From positions 62,001 to 126,000 of the forward strand of contig CANMWJ010000012.1 in assembly GCA_947501565.1 (NCBI GenBank): a DNA stretch of 64,000 bases, in the 5' to 3' direction. Both the position numbers and the translations under genes were made by a program. This document shows, in pieces, positions 8,613 to 17,306 of the stretch. The notes beneath the pieces are model-generated. The model saw only the letters and a list, made by a program, of their open reading frames with translations, did not search any database and was not told where the DNA came from. Origin of the DNA: an uncultured Marinobacterium sp. Lineage in GTDB: Bacteria > Pseudomonadota > Gammaproteobacteria > Pseudomonadales > Balneatricaceae. The stretch's first letter is position 1; each line of letters starts with the position of its first letter.

Positions 8613-9389
8613 ATGAATATCAGCAATAAAGTGGCCGTCGTCAGCGGCGGCGCCTCGGGCCTGGGGCTGGCGACCAGCCAGCGATTACTGGCCGAAGGCG
8701 CCAAAGTCTTGGTGCTGGATCTGAACGAGGACGCCGGACAGACCCTGGCCGCGGAGTACCCGGACAAGGTGCTGTTCATCCGCACGGACGTAACCGACGC
8801 CCAGGCCGTTGAGCAGGCGATCGGCGCTGCCGTTGAGCAGTGGCAGCGCCTGGATATCTGCGTTAACTGCGCCGGGATCGTGGCCGCCGGTAAGGTGCTG
8901 GGCCGCGACGGCGCGTTGCCCCTGACCCAGTTCAGCAACGCCATCGATATCAACCTCAACGGCACCTTCAACGTATTGCGCGTCGCCGCCTCGCATATGG
9001 CCAGCGGCGCCGCGGGAGACGATAGCGAGGAAAGCGAGAAAGGAGTGATCATCAACACCGCCTCGGTCGCCGCCTTCGACGGTCAGAGCGGGCAGGCCGC
9101 CTACAGTGCCAGTAAAGCCGCTATCGCCGGGATGACCCTGCCGATTGCACGTGATCTGGCTCCCCACAATATCCGCGTGATGACCATTGCACCGGGTTTG
9201 TTCGATACGCCGATGATGAAATCCCTGCCGGAGAAGGTACGAGCACCGCTGATCGAAATGGTGCAGTCGCCGAAACGCTTCGGCCTGCCGGAGGAGTTTG
9301 CCGACCTCTGCTGCCACATAATCGGCAACCCCTACCTCAACGGTGAGGTGATCCGTCTGGATGCGGCGATCCGCATGGAACCCAAGTAG
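8613..9389 (+). CDS. Short-chain dehydrogenase, HSD10-like 3-hydroxyacyl-CoA dehydrogenase
   Basis: 258 residues. It has the Rossmann glycine motif GGASGLGLAT near residue 13, NCAGI, and the catalytic Ser-Tyr-Lys set (NTASVAAF, YSASK). The stretches INTASVAAFDGQSGQAAYSA and IARDLAPHNIRVMTIAPGLF closely match the human HSD10 / 2-methyl-3-hydroxybutyryl-CoA dehydrogenase family, so it probably oxidises 3-hydroxyacyl-CoA or 2-methyl-3-hydroxyacyl-CoA with NAD+. An AGGAG site precedes ATG 8613. It is the first gene of a three-gene operon with acyl-CoA dehydrogenase and thiolase, which together form an almost complete beta-oxidation set, perhaps for isoleucine or short branched acyl-CoAs. Confidence 0.9.
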   Translation: MNISNKVAVVSGGASGLGLATSQRLLAEGAKVLVLDLNEDAGQTLAAEYPDKVLFIRTDVTDAQAVEQAIGAAVEQWQRLDICVNCAGIVAAGKVLGRDGALPLTQFSNAIDINLNGTFNVLRVAASHMASGAAGDDSEESEKGVIINTASVAAFDGQSGQAAYSASKAAIAGMTLPIARDLAPHNIRVMTIAPGLFDTPMMKSLPEKVRAPLIEMVQSPKRFGLPEEFADLCCHIIGNPYLNGEVIRLDAAIRMEPK

Positions 9390-9398
9390 GAGGTCAAT

Positions 9399-10547
9399 AT
9401 GCAGACTCACTCTGATCAGGCGGAGCTGGAACTGTTCCGCGAGATGACCCGGCGCGCGCTGGAGCAGGAAGTCGCACCGCACTACGAAAGCTGGGAAGAC
9501 GCGGGCCGGATGCCGCGAGAACTCTGGCACACCCTCGGACAGGCGGGCATGTTGTGCGTCGATCTGCCGGAACAGTACGGCGCTGCCGGGGCTTCCTTCG
9601 AGGTCGCGCAACTGGTTATAGGCGAGATGGCCCGAATGGGGTTTGGCGGGCTGGCCAGTGCGCACAATATCCACAGCAACATCGTCGCGCCCTACATCCT
9701 GCATATGGGTAGCGAAGCGCAGAAAGCACAGTGGCTGCCGCAGATGGCGAGTGGTGCGGCGGTGGGCGCCATCGCCATGACCGAACCAGGCACCGGCAGT
9801 GATCTGGCGGCGTTGCGTACCAGTGCGGTACGCGATGGCGACGAGTGGGTGATCAACGGTGCCAAGGTGTTTATCACCAACGGGCTGTTGGCGGATCTGG
9901 TGATCGTCTGCGCCAAAACCGACCCGGATGCCGGGGCCAAGGGGATCTCCCTGTTTCTGGTGGATACCACTTTGCCGGGTTTCTCGCGGGGCAAGGGGAT
10001 CAAGAAGATCGGCCAGCACAGCAGCGACACCGCCGAGCTGTTTTTCGACAACCTGCGTGTGCCCGCCGACGCCCTGCTGGGGGAGGAGAACCGGGGTTTC
10101 TTCTACCTGATGCAGGAGTTGCCGCGTGAGCGTCTTGGCGTTGCTACTCAGGCGATCTACGCCACCGACGGCGCATTGGATCTGACCCAGGCTTACGTGC
10201 AGGAGCGCCGCGCGTTCGGCCAGTCTATCGCCAGTTTCCAGAACACCCGCTTTACCCTGGCTGAGGTGAAAACCCAGCTGGAGCTGTGCCGCGCCTACTA
10301 CCAGCAGTGCATGAGCAAATACCAACAGGGTGAGATGACGGAGGAGGAGGCGGCGTTGCTGAAACTGAGCGCCAGCGAGATGCAGGTGCAGGCCGCCGAC
10401 CGTTGCCTGCAGCTGTTCGGCGGCTACGGCTACACCAGCGAATACCCGATCTCGCGTTTCTACGTCGATGCCCGCGTGCAGACTATCTACGCCGGGACGT
10501 CCGAAATCATGAAAGAGGTGATCGCCCGACCACTGCTGGGGCGCTGA
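9399..10547 (+). CDS. Acyl-CoA dehydrogenase
   Basis: 382 residues, standard length. Family signatures are AMTEPGTGSDLAALRT (FAD/substrate loop, near residue 127) and LQLFGGYGYTSEYPISRFYVD near the end. The position used as catalytic glutamate in medium-chain enzymes is alanine here (YAGTSE), while PRERLG offers a glutamate at the place used by long-chain and isovaleryl-type enzymes. This suggests the LCAD/IVD-like subgroup. It performs FAD-dependent alpha,beta-desaturation and passes electrons to ETF. It starts 9 bp after the SDR stop, behind AGGAGGT, in a tight operon. No enoyl-CoA hydratase is in the cluster, so that step must be encoded elsewhere. Confidence 0.92.
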   Translation: MQTHSDQAELELFREMTRRALEQEVAPHYESWEDAGRMPRELWHTLGQAGMLCVDLPEQYGAAGASFEVAQLVIGEMARMGFGGLASAHNIHSNIVAPYILHMGSEAQKAQWLPQMASGAAVGAIAMTEPGTGSDLAALRTSAVRDGDEWVINGAKVFITNGLLADLVIVCAKTDPDAGAKGISLFLVDTTLPGFSRGKGIKKIGQHSSDTAELFFDNLRVPADALLGEENRGFFYLMQELPRERLGVATQAIYATDGALDLTQAYVQERRAFGQSIASFQNTRFTLAEVKTQLELCRAYYQQCMSKYQQGEMTEEEAALLKLSASEMQVQAADRCLQLFGGYGYTSEYPISRFYVDARVQTIYAGTSEIMKEVIARPLLGR

Positions 10548-10563
10548 GCTTAAGGAGCACACT

Positions 10564-11748
10564 ATGAACCTGCAAGATATCGTTATCGTAGACGCGGTAC
10601 GCACTGCGATTGGCTCCTTCGGGGGCAGTCTCTCCAGCCTGAGTCCAGCACAGTTGGGCAGTGCAGCAGCCAAAGAGGCGATCCGCCGTTCCGGCGTTGA
10701 GGCGGCCGAGATCGACCACGCTGTATTTGGCCATATCATCACCACCGCACCGCAGGATGCTTACCTGTCGCGCCATATCGCGCTGGAGGCAGGGTTGCCG
10801 CCCAGCTCGGCGGCGGTGAACATCAACCGCCTCTGCGGTTCCTCTGTGCAGTCGGTGATCTCCGCCGCGCAGATGTTGCTGCTCGGCGACAGCAAGATCG
10901 CACTTGCTGGTGGTGCCGAAAGCATGAGCCGTGGTGCCTACCTGCTGCCCTGCGCCCGCAACGGTGCGCGCATGGGCGATAGCCCGCTGGTGGATATGAC
11001 CCTTGGTATCCTCAGCGATCCCTTCGGTAGCGGTCATATGGGGATCACCGCCGAAAATGTCGCCGCACAACAAGGTTACACTCGCGAGCAGCTGGATGCG
11101 TTTGCGGTGGAGAGTCACCGCCGGGCGAGCACTGCCATCGAGCGCGGTTACTTTCAGGAGCAGATCGTGCCGGTTACCGTGAAGCGCGGGCGTACTGAAA
11201 TTCGCTTTGAGCGTGACGAGCACCCGCGTGCAGAAACTACGCTGGAAGGGCTGGCTAAGTTGCGTCCGGCTTTTAAGAGGGACGGCATCGTCACTGCCGG
11301 TAACGCGTCCGGACTCAACGATGGCGCGGCTGCGATGGTGCTGACCGCAGCGCAGGAAGCGGAGCAGCGCGGTCTGACACCACGCTGCCGTATCCTCAGT
11401 TACGCTTTTGCCGGTGTGGAACCGCAGGTGATGGGGCTGGGGCCGGTCCCGGCGGTGAAAAAAGCACTCGCAAGCGCCGGGTTGAGCATGCAGCAGATCG
11501 ATGTGATCGAATCCAACGAAGCCTTCGCCGCACAGGCGATGGCGGTCACCGAGCTGCTGGAGATGGACCCGGCGAAAGTGAATCCCAACGGCGGTGCCGT
11601 GGCATTGGGCCATCCGGTGGGTGCTACCGGCTCGATCATCATCGTCAAAACCATCCACGAGCTGGAGCGCACCGGCGGTCGTTATGGCCTGATCACCATG
11701 TGCATCGGCGGAGGGCAGGGGATCGCGCTGATTATCGAACGTCTCTGA
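10564..11748 (+). CDS. Acetyl-CoA C-acyltransferase (thiolase)
   Basis: 394 residues. The acylated cysteine lies in NRLCGSSVQSV (about residue 89); the second signature is NGGAVALGHPVGATG with the active-site histidine, and the C-terminal TMCIGGGQG carries the proton-donating cysteine. It cleaves 3-ketoacyl-CoA with CoA (or condenses acetyl-CoA). It follows the acyl-CoA dehydrogenase by 16 bp with its own AAGGAG site, and is followed by a GC-rich hairpin. Context favours the degradative direction, finishing the spiral begun by the two upstream genes. Confidence 0.93.
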   Translation: MNLQDIVIVDAVRTAIGSFGGSLSSLSPAQLGSAAAKEAIRRSGVEAAEIDHAVFGHIITTAPQDAYLSRHIALEAGLPPSSAAVNINRLCGSSVQSVISAAQMLLLGDSKIALAGGAESMSRGAYLLPCARNGARMGDSPLVDMTLGILSDPFGSGHMGITAENVAAQQGYTREQLDAFAVESHRRASTAIERGYFQEQIVPVTVKRGRTEIRFERDEHPRAETTLEGLAKLRPAFKRDGIVTAGNASGLNDGAAAMVLTAAQEAEQRGLTPRCRILSYAFAGVEPQVMGLGPVPAVKKALASAGLSMQQIDVIESNEAFAAQAMAVTELLEMDPAKVNPNGGAVALGHPVGATGSIIIVKTIHELERTGGRYGLITMCIGGGQGIALIIERL

Positions 11749-11766
11749 TCTGGCATGTCGAACGTG

Positions 11767-11791
11767 GCCCGGATTGTGTGTCCGGGCTTCT
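11767..11791 (+). terminator. Possible terminator after thiolase
   Basis: Perfect 7-bp stem (GCCCGGA / TCCGGGC) with a 7-nt loop, but only a short U-poor tail (TTCT). It may be a weak or factor-assisted terminator of the catabolic operon. Confidence 0.45.
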
Positions 11792-11924
11792 ACGATCGAC
11801 GATTGTCATAGAAGCTTAATAATTAACTCTATGATCTGAATCGATATTTTTCCCGTGACTTCGCTATAGTTTAAGGTGCTCTGTGTTTTGCCGCATGCTC
11901 TGTAGTTGTTTGTAAGGAAGTGGG

Positions 11925-13559
11925 ATGGATATAAGCTGGACGTTGATCTCCAGCCTCGTTGGGGGGCTGGGTTTGTTTCTGTTGGGGATGGGGATGATGA
12001 CCGACGGCCTGAAACTGGCCGGGGGTTATGCCCTGCAGGATGTGCTGGTCACCGGCACGAAAACCCGTAAACGGGCATTTGCCTCCGGGTTTGGTATCAC
12101 CGCGCTGGTGCAGTCCTCCAGTGCGGTGGCCGTTGCGGTGATCGGTTTTGTGAACGCCGGGTTGCTGGGGTTGTCGCACTCGATCTGGGTGCTGTTTGGC
12201 AGCAACGTCGGCACCACCATGACGGCCTGGATCGTGGCGATTATCGGTTTCAAAGTGAAGGTGGATATCGTTGCACTGCCAGCGATCGGTATCGGTGCAT
12301 TGTTTTATCTGTTCAGCGCCAGTATCCGCGTCAAATCCTTAGGCGGCGCGTTGGCCGGGTTTGGTTTGCTCTTCCTTGGCCTGCAGTTGATGCAGCAGGC
12401 ATTCAGCGGTGTTGAACAGCTGATCGATTTTTCCTGGATTCAGGCGGAAAGCTTGGGGCAGCTGTTTCTGATGGTGGTGATCGGTATCCTGTTGACCGCC
12501 TCCATGCAATCCTCCAGCGCCGCCCTGGCGGTAGTGCTGACCGCGGTGTCTACAGGCATGTTGCCGATTACAGTGGGGGCGGCTGCGGTTATCGGTGCCA
12601 ACATCGGTACCACCGTAACCGCGTTGCTTGCCGTACTGAAAGCCAGTTCCAATGCGCGGCGTCTGGCAGCCGCCCACGTTGTTTTCAACCTGATCGCCGC
12701 CTGTATCGCCTTTGCAATGATGGGGTCGATTCTGGATATGGTGGATTGGCTACGTCAGGCACTGCAGCTTGAAGAAGCCCCTGCCGTCTCGCTGGCATTG
12801 TTCCACACGATCTTTAACCTGCTCGGTGTGGCCGCGATGATCCCGTTGACCGACCGCCTGACACGTTATCTAAAGAGCTGTTTCCTGTCGCAGGAGGAGC
12901 AGATCTCTCGGCCACGCTATCTCGACAAAGTAACAGCGCAGGTGCCCGATATGGCGGTGAAAGCGTTGGAGCAGGAGCAGAAACGCCTGGTGCGTAAACT
13001 GGGAGAGCTACTGCGTGCCACCATTGCATCGGCACCGGGCGACCGTACCCCTGAGAGCCGCTTTGTCGTTTCCAGCCTGATCAGCACCATCAACGACTTT
13101 ATCGCCGACTGCTCACGCCGGGAGATGGCAGCGAACGTTGCCCAATTGCTGCAAAAATCGCTGCGGGTGAATACCCGCGGGGTAGCGGTGGTGGAGTGCC
13201 TGCGTGAGTTACACAGCAACGAGGTCACCATCAGCGAACTCCCCGATGGTGTCGTCAGCGCAGTCGTGAAGTTGCGCTCCTTCGTCGAGCAGCTCACGAA
13301 CCGGGGTGGGGAGCTTGAGAAGCAGGATGTGAAAGAGCTAATTACCCTGCTGCATGAGTTTGAAACCCAATACGACGACACACAGGCGCTGTTGATCGAA
13401 GCCGGACGCAGGGGAGAGATTGAGATGCGTAAGATGGAGGATACAACCCTGTATCTGTCCCTGATGCGCCGCGCCACCCGCCAGTACACCAAAGCACTGG
13501 TCAGCCTGATGCATATGGATGGGCACGGCGAGGATCTGCATGTGGAGAGTACGATCTGA
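11925..13559 (+). CDS. Na/Pi cotransporter family protein with C-terminal PhoU-like domain
   Basis: 544 residues. Two membrane repeats each carry the family signature QSSSA (VQSSSAVAVAVIGF near residue 65 and MQSSSAALAVVLTAV near 195), and both have GxNIGTT/GSNVGTT segments. Residues after about 320 are soluble and helical, resembling a PhoU-like domain. This is the NptA/YjbB type: Na+-coupled phosphate movement, import or export depending on conditions. It is preceded by GGAAGTGGG and stands alone, convergent with mtgA. No Pho box was recognised upstream. Confidence 0.9.
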   Translation: MDISWTLISSLVGGLGLFLLGMGMMTDGLKLAGGYALQDVLVTGTKTRKRAFASGFGITALVQSSSAVAVAVIGFVNAGLLGLSHSIWVLFGSNVGTTMTAWIVAIIGFKVKVDIVALPAIGIGALFYLFSASIRVKSLGGALAGFGLLFLGLQLMQQAFSGVEQLIDFSWIQAESLGQLFLMVVIGILLTASMQSSSAALAVVLTAVSTGMLPITVGAAAVIGANIGTTVTALLAVLKASSNARRLAAAHVVFNLIAACIAFAMMGSILDMVDWLRQALQLEEAPAVSLALFHTIFNLLGVAAMIPLTDRLTRYLKSCFLSQEEQISRPRYLDKVTAQVPDMAVKALEQEQKRLVRKLGELLRATIASAPGDRTPESRFVVSSLISTINDFIADCSRREMAANVAQLLQKSLRVNTRGVAVVECLRELHSNEVTISELPDGVVSAVVKLRSFVEQLTNRGGELEKQDVKELITLLHEFETQYDDTQALLIEAGRRGEIEMRKMEDTTLYLSLMRRATRQYTKALVSLMHMDGHGEDLHVESTI

Positions 13560-13630
13560 GGATCTATTGAATCCGCTTTCTCAATGCTGACCGGCGGTCT
13601 GGCCGATCAGCTATCCCCGTGCAGATGCTG

Positions 13631-14332
13631 TCAGGAGCGATTCAGCGCGCGTAGGTATTGCTGGCCATCGTAGCGGGCGAGTTGGCGCAGGATAAAGCTC
13701 TGTTTGTTAGCCAGGCGACGGCTTGGGTAGCGTGCCTTAAACTTGGACGGGGCGGGCAATACCGCCGCCAGCAGTGCGGCCTCGTCAGTATTAATCTGAT
13801 GCAGGGGTTTCTGCAGCTGGTACAGGCTGCCCCGTTTTACGCCGAAATCAGAGACGCCGAACTGGGCAATGTTCAGGTATACCTCAAGGATACGGCGTTT
13901 GTCCCACACCAGCTCCAGCAGCATCGCCAGCGGGATCTCCAGCACCTTACGCAGGTAGCTGCGATCCTCCCAGAGGTAGAGGTTCTTCACCACCTGTTGG
14001 GTGATGGTGCTTCCGCCGCGTGAGCGTTTTCCATCGAGCACGTTGTTGATCGCCTCCAGCGTGGCGTCCATATCGATGCCGTTATGGCTGGGAAACTTCT
14101 GATCCTCAGCGGTGATTACCGCGATCTGCACGCTCTCCGGAATTTCCTCCAGATCGATCCATTCGTACTTTGCAGTTTCCTTGCTGCCTTCCAGTACACT
14201 CTCCAGATTGTGGGCCAGCATAAATGCGGAGGTCGGCAGGTCGATCCATTTGAAAACAACCATGGAGGTCAGTATCAGTCCGAAACAGAAGGCGAGGGGA
14301 TAGAGCAGGAGTTTGAAGGTGGCTTTCAGCAT
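13631..14332 (-). CDS. mtgA: Monofunctional biosynthetic peptidoglycan transglycosylase
   Basis: 233 residues from ATG 14332 (a GTG at 14374 would add 14). One N-terminal transmembrane helix (LLLYPLAFCFGLILTSMVVF), then a GT51 domain: VITAEDQKFPSHNGID with the catalytic glutamate, RGGSTITQQVVKNLYLW, and KRRILEVYLNIAQFG. There is no transpeptidase domain, and the length matches E. coli MtgA. It polymerises lipid II into glycan strands at the inner membrane. It is convergent with the Na/Pi transporter. A terminator at 14518-14547 separates it from purK upstream. Confidence 0.92.
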   Translation of the reverse strand: MLKATFKLLLYPLAFCFGLILTSMVVFKWIDLPTSAFMLAHNLESVLEGSKETAKYEWIDLEEIPESVQIAVITAEDQKFPSHNGIDMDATLEAINNVLDGKRSRGGSTITQQVVKNLYLWEDRSYLRKVLEIPLAMLLELVWDKRRILEVYLNIAQFGVSDFGVKRGSLYQLQKPLHQINTDEAALLAAVLPAPSKFKARYPSRRLANKQSFILRQLARYDGQQYLRALNRS

Positions 14333-14517
14333 AGGCGCTGTGACTGGAGGTTCTCTGGTGGTCAAAAAGCGCACAGTTTAACGTAAAAGTGATGCGGGAG
14401 ACAGGGCAAGGTTGTTTGGCGAAGGGTGTTTGGTGGAACTGTCTGGCGGGAGATATTGAATTGAAGCCAACGGTCTGCAGGAAGGCGAAAAAGGTTTCGG
14501 TGCAGAACAGAGGCAAT

Positions 14518-14547
14518 AAAAAACCCGGTTAGAGAACCGGGTTTTTT
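14518..14547 (-). terminator. Rho-independent terminator of purEK
   Basis: Perfect stem AACCCGGTT / AACCGGGTT with an AGAG loop, flanked by A- and T-runs so it could act both ways. It lies 5 bp after the purK stop on the minus strand. Confidence 0.88.
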
Positions 14548-14551
14548 CTGC

Positions 14552-15652
14552 TTAGCCTTCGTAAAGACTGTCACGAATCCGCTTCACCTGTGCTTCCAGC
14601 GCAGCGCGGTCATCGCTGGCCAGATTCAGGTGGCCGACTTTACGGCCCGGGCGTAGCGATTTGTTGTACACGTGGTGCTGTACGTTGCTCTCGCTGACGA
14701 TCTCTTTTGGCGCTTCGATACCCAGCAGGTTTACCATAGCGGCGTGCTGGTTGTTGGTGGTGGTACCCAGACCGAAATCGCAGATCGCACGCAGGTGGTT
14801 CTCGAACTGGGTGCAGATACCCGCGCCCTGAGTCCAGTGACCGCTGTTGTGTACGCGTGGCGCGATCTCGTTGACGATCAGCTCGTCACCCGCCTGGAAC
14901 AGCTCGATGGCAACAACGCCCACGTATTCCATGGCATTCAGCAGCTTGTCGGCGATCTCTTTCGCTTTTGCGTGCAGCTCTGCAGGCGCATCAGCCGGAG
15001 CCAGTGAGCTCCACAGGATACCGTTGCGGTGCAGGTTTTCAGTCAGCGGGTAGAAAACACACTCACCGGATGCGTTACGTGCAGCAATCAGGGACAGCTC
15101 GCGGCAGAAATCGACACGGCCTTCGATCACAACTTCCGGCAGGCTGTCGGCTTCTGCAACCAGCTGGTCCAGATCTGTATCGTTGCGCAGAACCCACTGG
15201 CCGTAGCCGTCGTAACCCTCTTCACAGGTCTTAACGAAAACCGGGAAACCCAGCGCTTTAACACCAGCGCTCAGCTCTTCTGCATTGTTCGCCAGGTGGA
15301 ACGGAGCAGTCTGAATACCCAGAGAGTTCAGGAAGGTCTTTTCGCGACCACGATGCTGACAGTATCTGATCGCATCAGGGGAAGGAGACACGGCGCAGTG
15401 TGGCAGCAGGGTAGCCAGCAGCTCTACGTTAACGTGTTCACGTTCAACGGTAACCACGTCAGGTTTACCCAGCGCTTCAAACAGAACTTTGTCTTCCATT
15501 TCGAGCGTATGCACGACGATGTCGCCCAGACCTTTGACACAGTCTGTACCTTCACCGGGGCTTGCGAGAAAGGTAAAGCGGTGACCCATCGGCCATCCTG
15601 CCAGAGCCATCATGCGTGCCAGCTGGCCGCAACCAACAATAGCAATGTGCAT
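14552..15652 (-). CDS. purK: 5-(carboxyamino)imidazole ribonucleotide synthase (N5-CAIR synthetase)
   Basis: 366 residues of ATP-grasp type. The N-terminus IAIVGCGQLARMMALAG, the ATP-grasp segments FVKTCEEGYDGYGQWV and VVAIELFQAG, and the metal-binding EIAPRVHNSGHWTQGAG are characteristic of PurK. It makes N5-CAIR from AIR, bicarbonate and ATP in de novo purine synthesis. Its ATG overlaps the purE stop by one base (TAATG), so the two are translationally coupled. A strong terminator follows. Confidence 0.95.
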   Translation of the reverse strand: MHIAIVGCGQLARMMALAGWPMGHRFTFLASPGEGTDCVKGLGDIVVHTLEMEDKVLFEALGKPDVVTVEREHVNVELLATLLPHCAVSPSPDAIRYCQHRGREKTFLNSLGIQTAPFHLANNAEELSAGVKALGFPVFVKTCEEGYDGYGQWVLRNDTDLDQLVAEADSLPEVVIEGRVDFCRELSLIAARNASGECVFYPLTENLHRNGILWSSLAPADAPAELHAKAKEIADKLLNAMEYVGVVAIELFQAGDELIVNEIAPRVHNSGHWTQGAGICTQFENHLRAICDFGLGTTTNNQHAAMVNLLGIEAPKEIVSESNVQHHVYNKSLRPGRKVGHLNLASDDRAALEAQVKRIRDSLYEG

Positions 15653-16134
15653 TATTCTACCTCGGTTGGAACGCTGTCAGTCTGGGCTTGACGCCAGTCC
15701 TGCAGGCGCTGGCTCAGCTCAGGATCTTTAAGTGCCAGCATCTGTGCAGCCATCAGGCCAGCATTGTATGCACCCGCACCACCGATCGCCTGACAGGCAA
15801 CCGCAACGCCGCGAGGCATCTGAACCATGGACAGCAGGCTGTCCAGGCCTTTGATGTTTTTGCTGGCAACAGGCACAGCGATAACAGGCAGGTGGGTCAT
15901 GGACGCAGCCATACCCGCCAGGTGAGCGGCTCCGCCAGCACCGGCGATAATCACATCAATACCACGAGTGTGCGCTTCGGAAGCAAACTTGAACAGGCGT
16001 TCAGGTGTGCGGTGTGCAGAAACGACTTTGGTTTCGAACTCTACACCCAGTTCTTCCAGCGGCTTGGTAGCCTCTTGCATGGTTGGCCAGTCTGAACGTG
16101 AACCCATGATGATGGCGACGGAGACTTTACTCAT
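15652..16134 (-). CDS. purE: N5-carboxyaminoimidazole ribonucleotide mutase
   Basis: 160 residues, the usual class I PurE size. [13 protein letters not shown] near the start forms the substrate-binding loop, SAHRTPERL holds the catalytic histidine, and [11 protein letters not shown] is the family glycine-rich loop. It rearranges N5-CAIR to CAIR, the product of the downstream PurK. It is the promoter-proximal gene of a two-gene operon. About 620 bp without a convincing gene lie upstream, before tRNA-Phe. No clear PurR box was recognised. Confidence 0.95.
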   Translation of the reverse strand: MSKVSVAIIMGSRSDWPTMQEATKPLEELGVEFETKVVSAHRTPERLFKFASEAHTRGIDVIIAGAGGAAHLAGMAASMTHLPVIAVPVASKNIKGLDSLLSMVQMPRGVAVACQAIGGAGAYNAGLMAAQMLALKDPELSQRLQDWRQAQTDSVPTEVE

Positions 16135-16608
16135 GTTTGTTACCTGTTTCCTCTTGGCTTTTGCCAGAAATTCAATAATCAGTGCGCTGTAACAGAGGGA
16201 GTGCCCGCCAACATATAAACGAGAAAGTGATGTTCACAAGGTGTTGATTCGCACTGGCTCTTTAGGCCGTCGACAGAATGGAGCTAACTGACGAAAGTCC
16301 ATTTAGTCGCGAAGGATGATCCTGGTACCGCGCCCAAGGGCGGAATGATAACACCAAAGCGTTTATAAGAGGAGTAGCAGACCGACTCTTGATGTGGCGA
16401 CATGGCCCGATTCACCCAAGAAAAGGGGCGAAACAGCGTTAATTTCGTAATAAAAAGCGGTGTTTGTTGGTTGCTAACAGGTTTGACCTTCAACGATGGA
16501 CAAGGTGCCGGTGAGTTGCAGGCAAGGAGATGGGAATTTGGTTAATGAAACAGGGGACTTGTTGGTTGAGCTAGATAGGAATCGTGGCTTAGCGATAAGA
16601 GGTCAGAA

Positions 16609-16672
16609 ACAAAAAAGGCCCGCAGTTCTAAAAACTAGCGAGGCTTTAAAGTGGTGCCCAGAGGCGGTATCG
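16609..16672 (-). repeat. Degenerate duplicate of the tRNA-Phe 3' end plus terminator
   Basis: An AAAAAAGGCC...GAGGCTTTAAAG hairpin remnant followed by GGTGCCCAGAGGCGG and a diverged ATCGATCC repeats the arrangement at 16722-16780 (terminator, then 3' end of tRNA-Phe). About 25 bp of acceptor/T-arm sequence is preserved; the rest of the tRNA is missing. Such half-tRNA copies are typical scars of integration or recombination at a tRNA 3' end. Confidence 0.65.
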
Positions 16673-16721
16673 ATCCGGGCCGCGTAGGTCACCGACACCT
16701 GTGGCGGTAACCGATACAAAC

Positions 16722-16752
16722 AAAAAAGGCCTGCATCAAATGCAAGCCTTTA
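16722..16752 (-). terminator. Terminator of tRNA-Phe
   Basis: On the minus strand the stem AAGGCTTGCAT / ATGCAGGCCTT (one G-U pair) with a 3-nt loop is followed by TTTTTTGTTTG. It starts just past the tRNA CCA end. Confidence 0.82.
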
Positions 16753-16759
16753 AAGTAAG

Positions 16760-16835
16760 TGGTGCCCAGAGGCGGAATCGAACCACCGACACGGGGATTT
16801 TCAATCCCCTGCTCTACCGACTGAGCTATCTGGGC
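16760..16835 (-). tRNA. tRNA-Phe (GAA)
   Basis: 76 nt including an encoded CCA. Acceptor GCCCAGA pairs with TCTGGGC. The D-arm reads GCTCAGTCGGTAGAGC, the anticodon arm GGGGATTGAAAATCCCC with anticodon GAA, and the T-arm GTCGGTTTCG-type loop appears as GGTGGTTCGATTCC. It lies 72 bp after yggX on the same strand and has its own terminator. Confidence 0.95.
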
Positions 16836-16907
16836 AACGTCAGTGGGCGCGTATTTAACCGTCTTTCTTAAGCAGAGTCAACCGCTTAGGCGAAATTAAC
16901 GCGAAAT

Positions 16908-17180
16908 TTATTTCGATGGCGGTACGTAACCTTCCGCTTTGTCGTAATCCTCGCCGGACATGAACTTTTCCATCTCCTTTTGCAGGTATTCGCGGGTGCT
17001 TGGATCCATCAGGCTGAGGTGTTTTTCGTTGATCAGCATGGTCTGGTGGTTGGTCCACTCCTGCCACGCTTTTTTGGAGATGTTGTCGTAGATATCCTGG
17101 CCTTTGGCACCCGGGTATGGCGGGCGATCCAGTCCTTCCAGTTCCTCTTTAAATTTACGACAGAAAACAGTGCGGCTCAT
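16908..17180 (-). CDS. yggX: Fe(II) trafficking / oxidative damage protection protein
   Basis: 90 residues from ATG 17180. The frame opens 33 bp earlier, but MSRTVFCRK is the invariant family start with its conserved cysteine. [20 protein letters not shown] and the EGYVPPSK tail match YggX. The family helps protect Fe-S clusters and limits labile iron damage. In E. coli, Pseudomonas and relatives yggX lies directly after mutY; here mutY is some 16 kb away with the giant-protein cluster in between. Confidence 0.95.
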   Translation of the reverse strand: MSRTVFCRKFKEELEGLDRPPYPGAKGQDIYDNISKKAWQEWTNHQTMLINEKHLSLMDPSTREYLQKEMEKFMSGEDYDKAEGYVPPSK

Positions 17181-17306
17181 AAGGTGCTCCAATCTTGTGC
17201 TCAGGCGGCGCATTGTGTGCTTTTCATGTGAAACCGGCGCCGCTTTCAGGTTGCCCTAGTTATACCAGAGCGGCGGCGCGCCTTCCATGACACAAAACGT
17301 AAGGGT

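Larger units (their letters stand above)
16135..16759. other. Long intergenic region between purE and tRNA-Phe
   Basis: About 620 bp without a credible gene: frames are short, lack ribosome sites and resemble no protein. It should hold the purE promoter. Its right end contains the tRNA-Phe terminator and a decayed duplicate of the tRNA 3' end (see the repeat at 16609-16672). No insertion-sequence ends were seen. Confidence 0.6.

Noticed and set aside
8685..10745. 686-codon open frame on the minus strand opposite the dehydrogenase genes
   Set aside because: It overlaps two clearly real genes with strong family motifs and shows a composition typical of an antisense shadow.
16284..16493. Short frame of 69 codons upstream of purE
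   Set aside because: No ribosome site, no family resemblance, and located in decayed intergenic sequence.
16609..16835. tRNA-Phe half-copy as the attachment site of the giant-protein island
   Set aside because: The duplicate lies on the 3' side of the tRNA, whereas the island lies beyond yggX on the 5' side; the two events need not be related.
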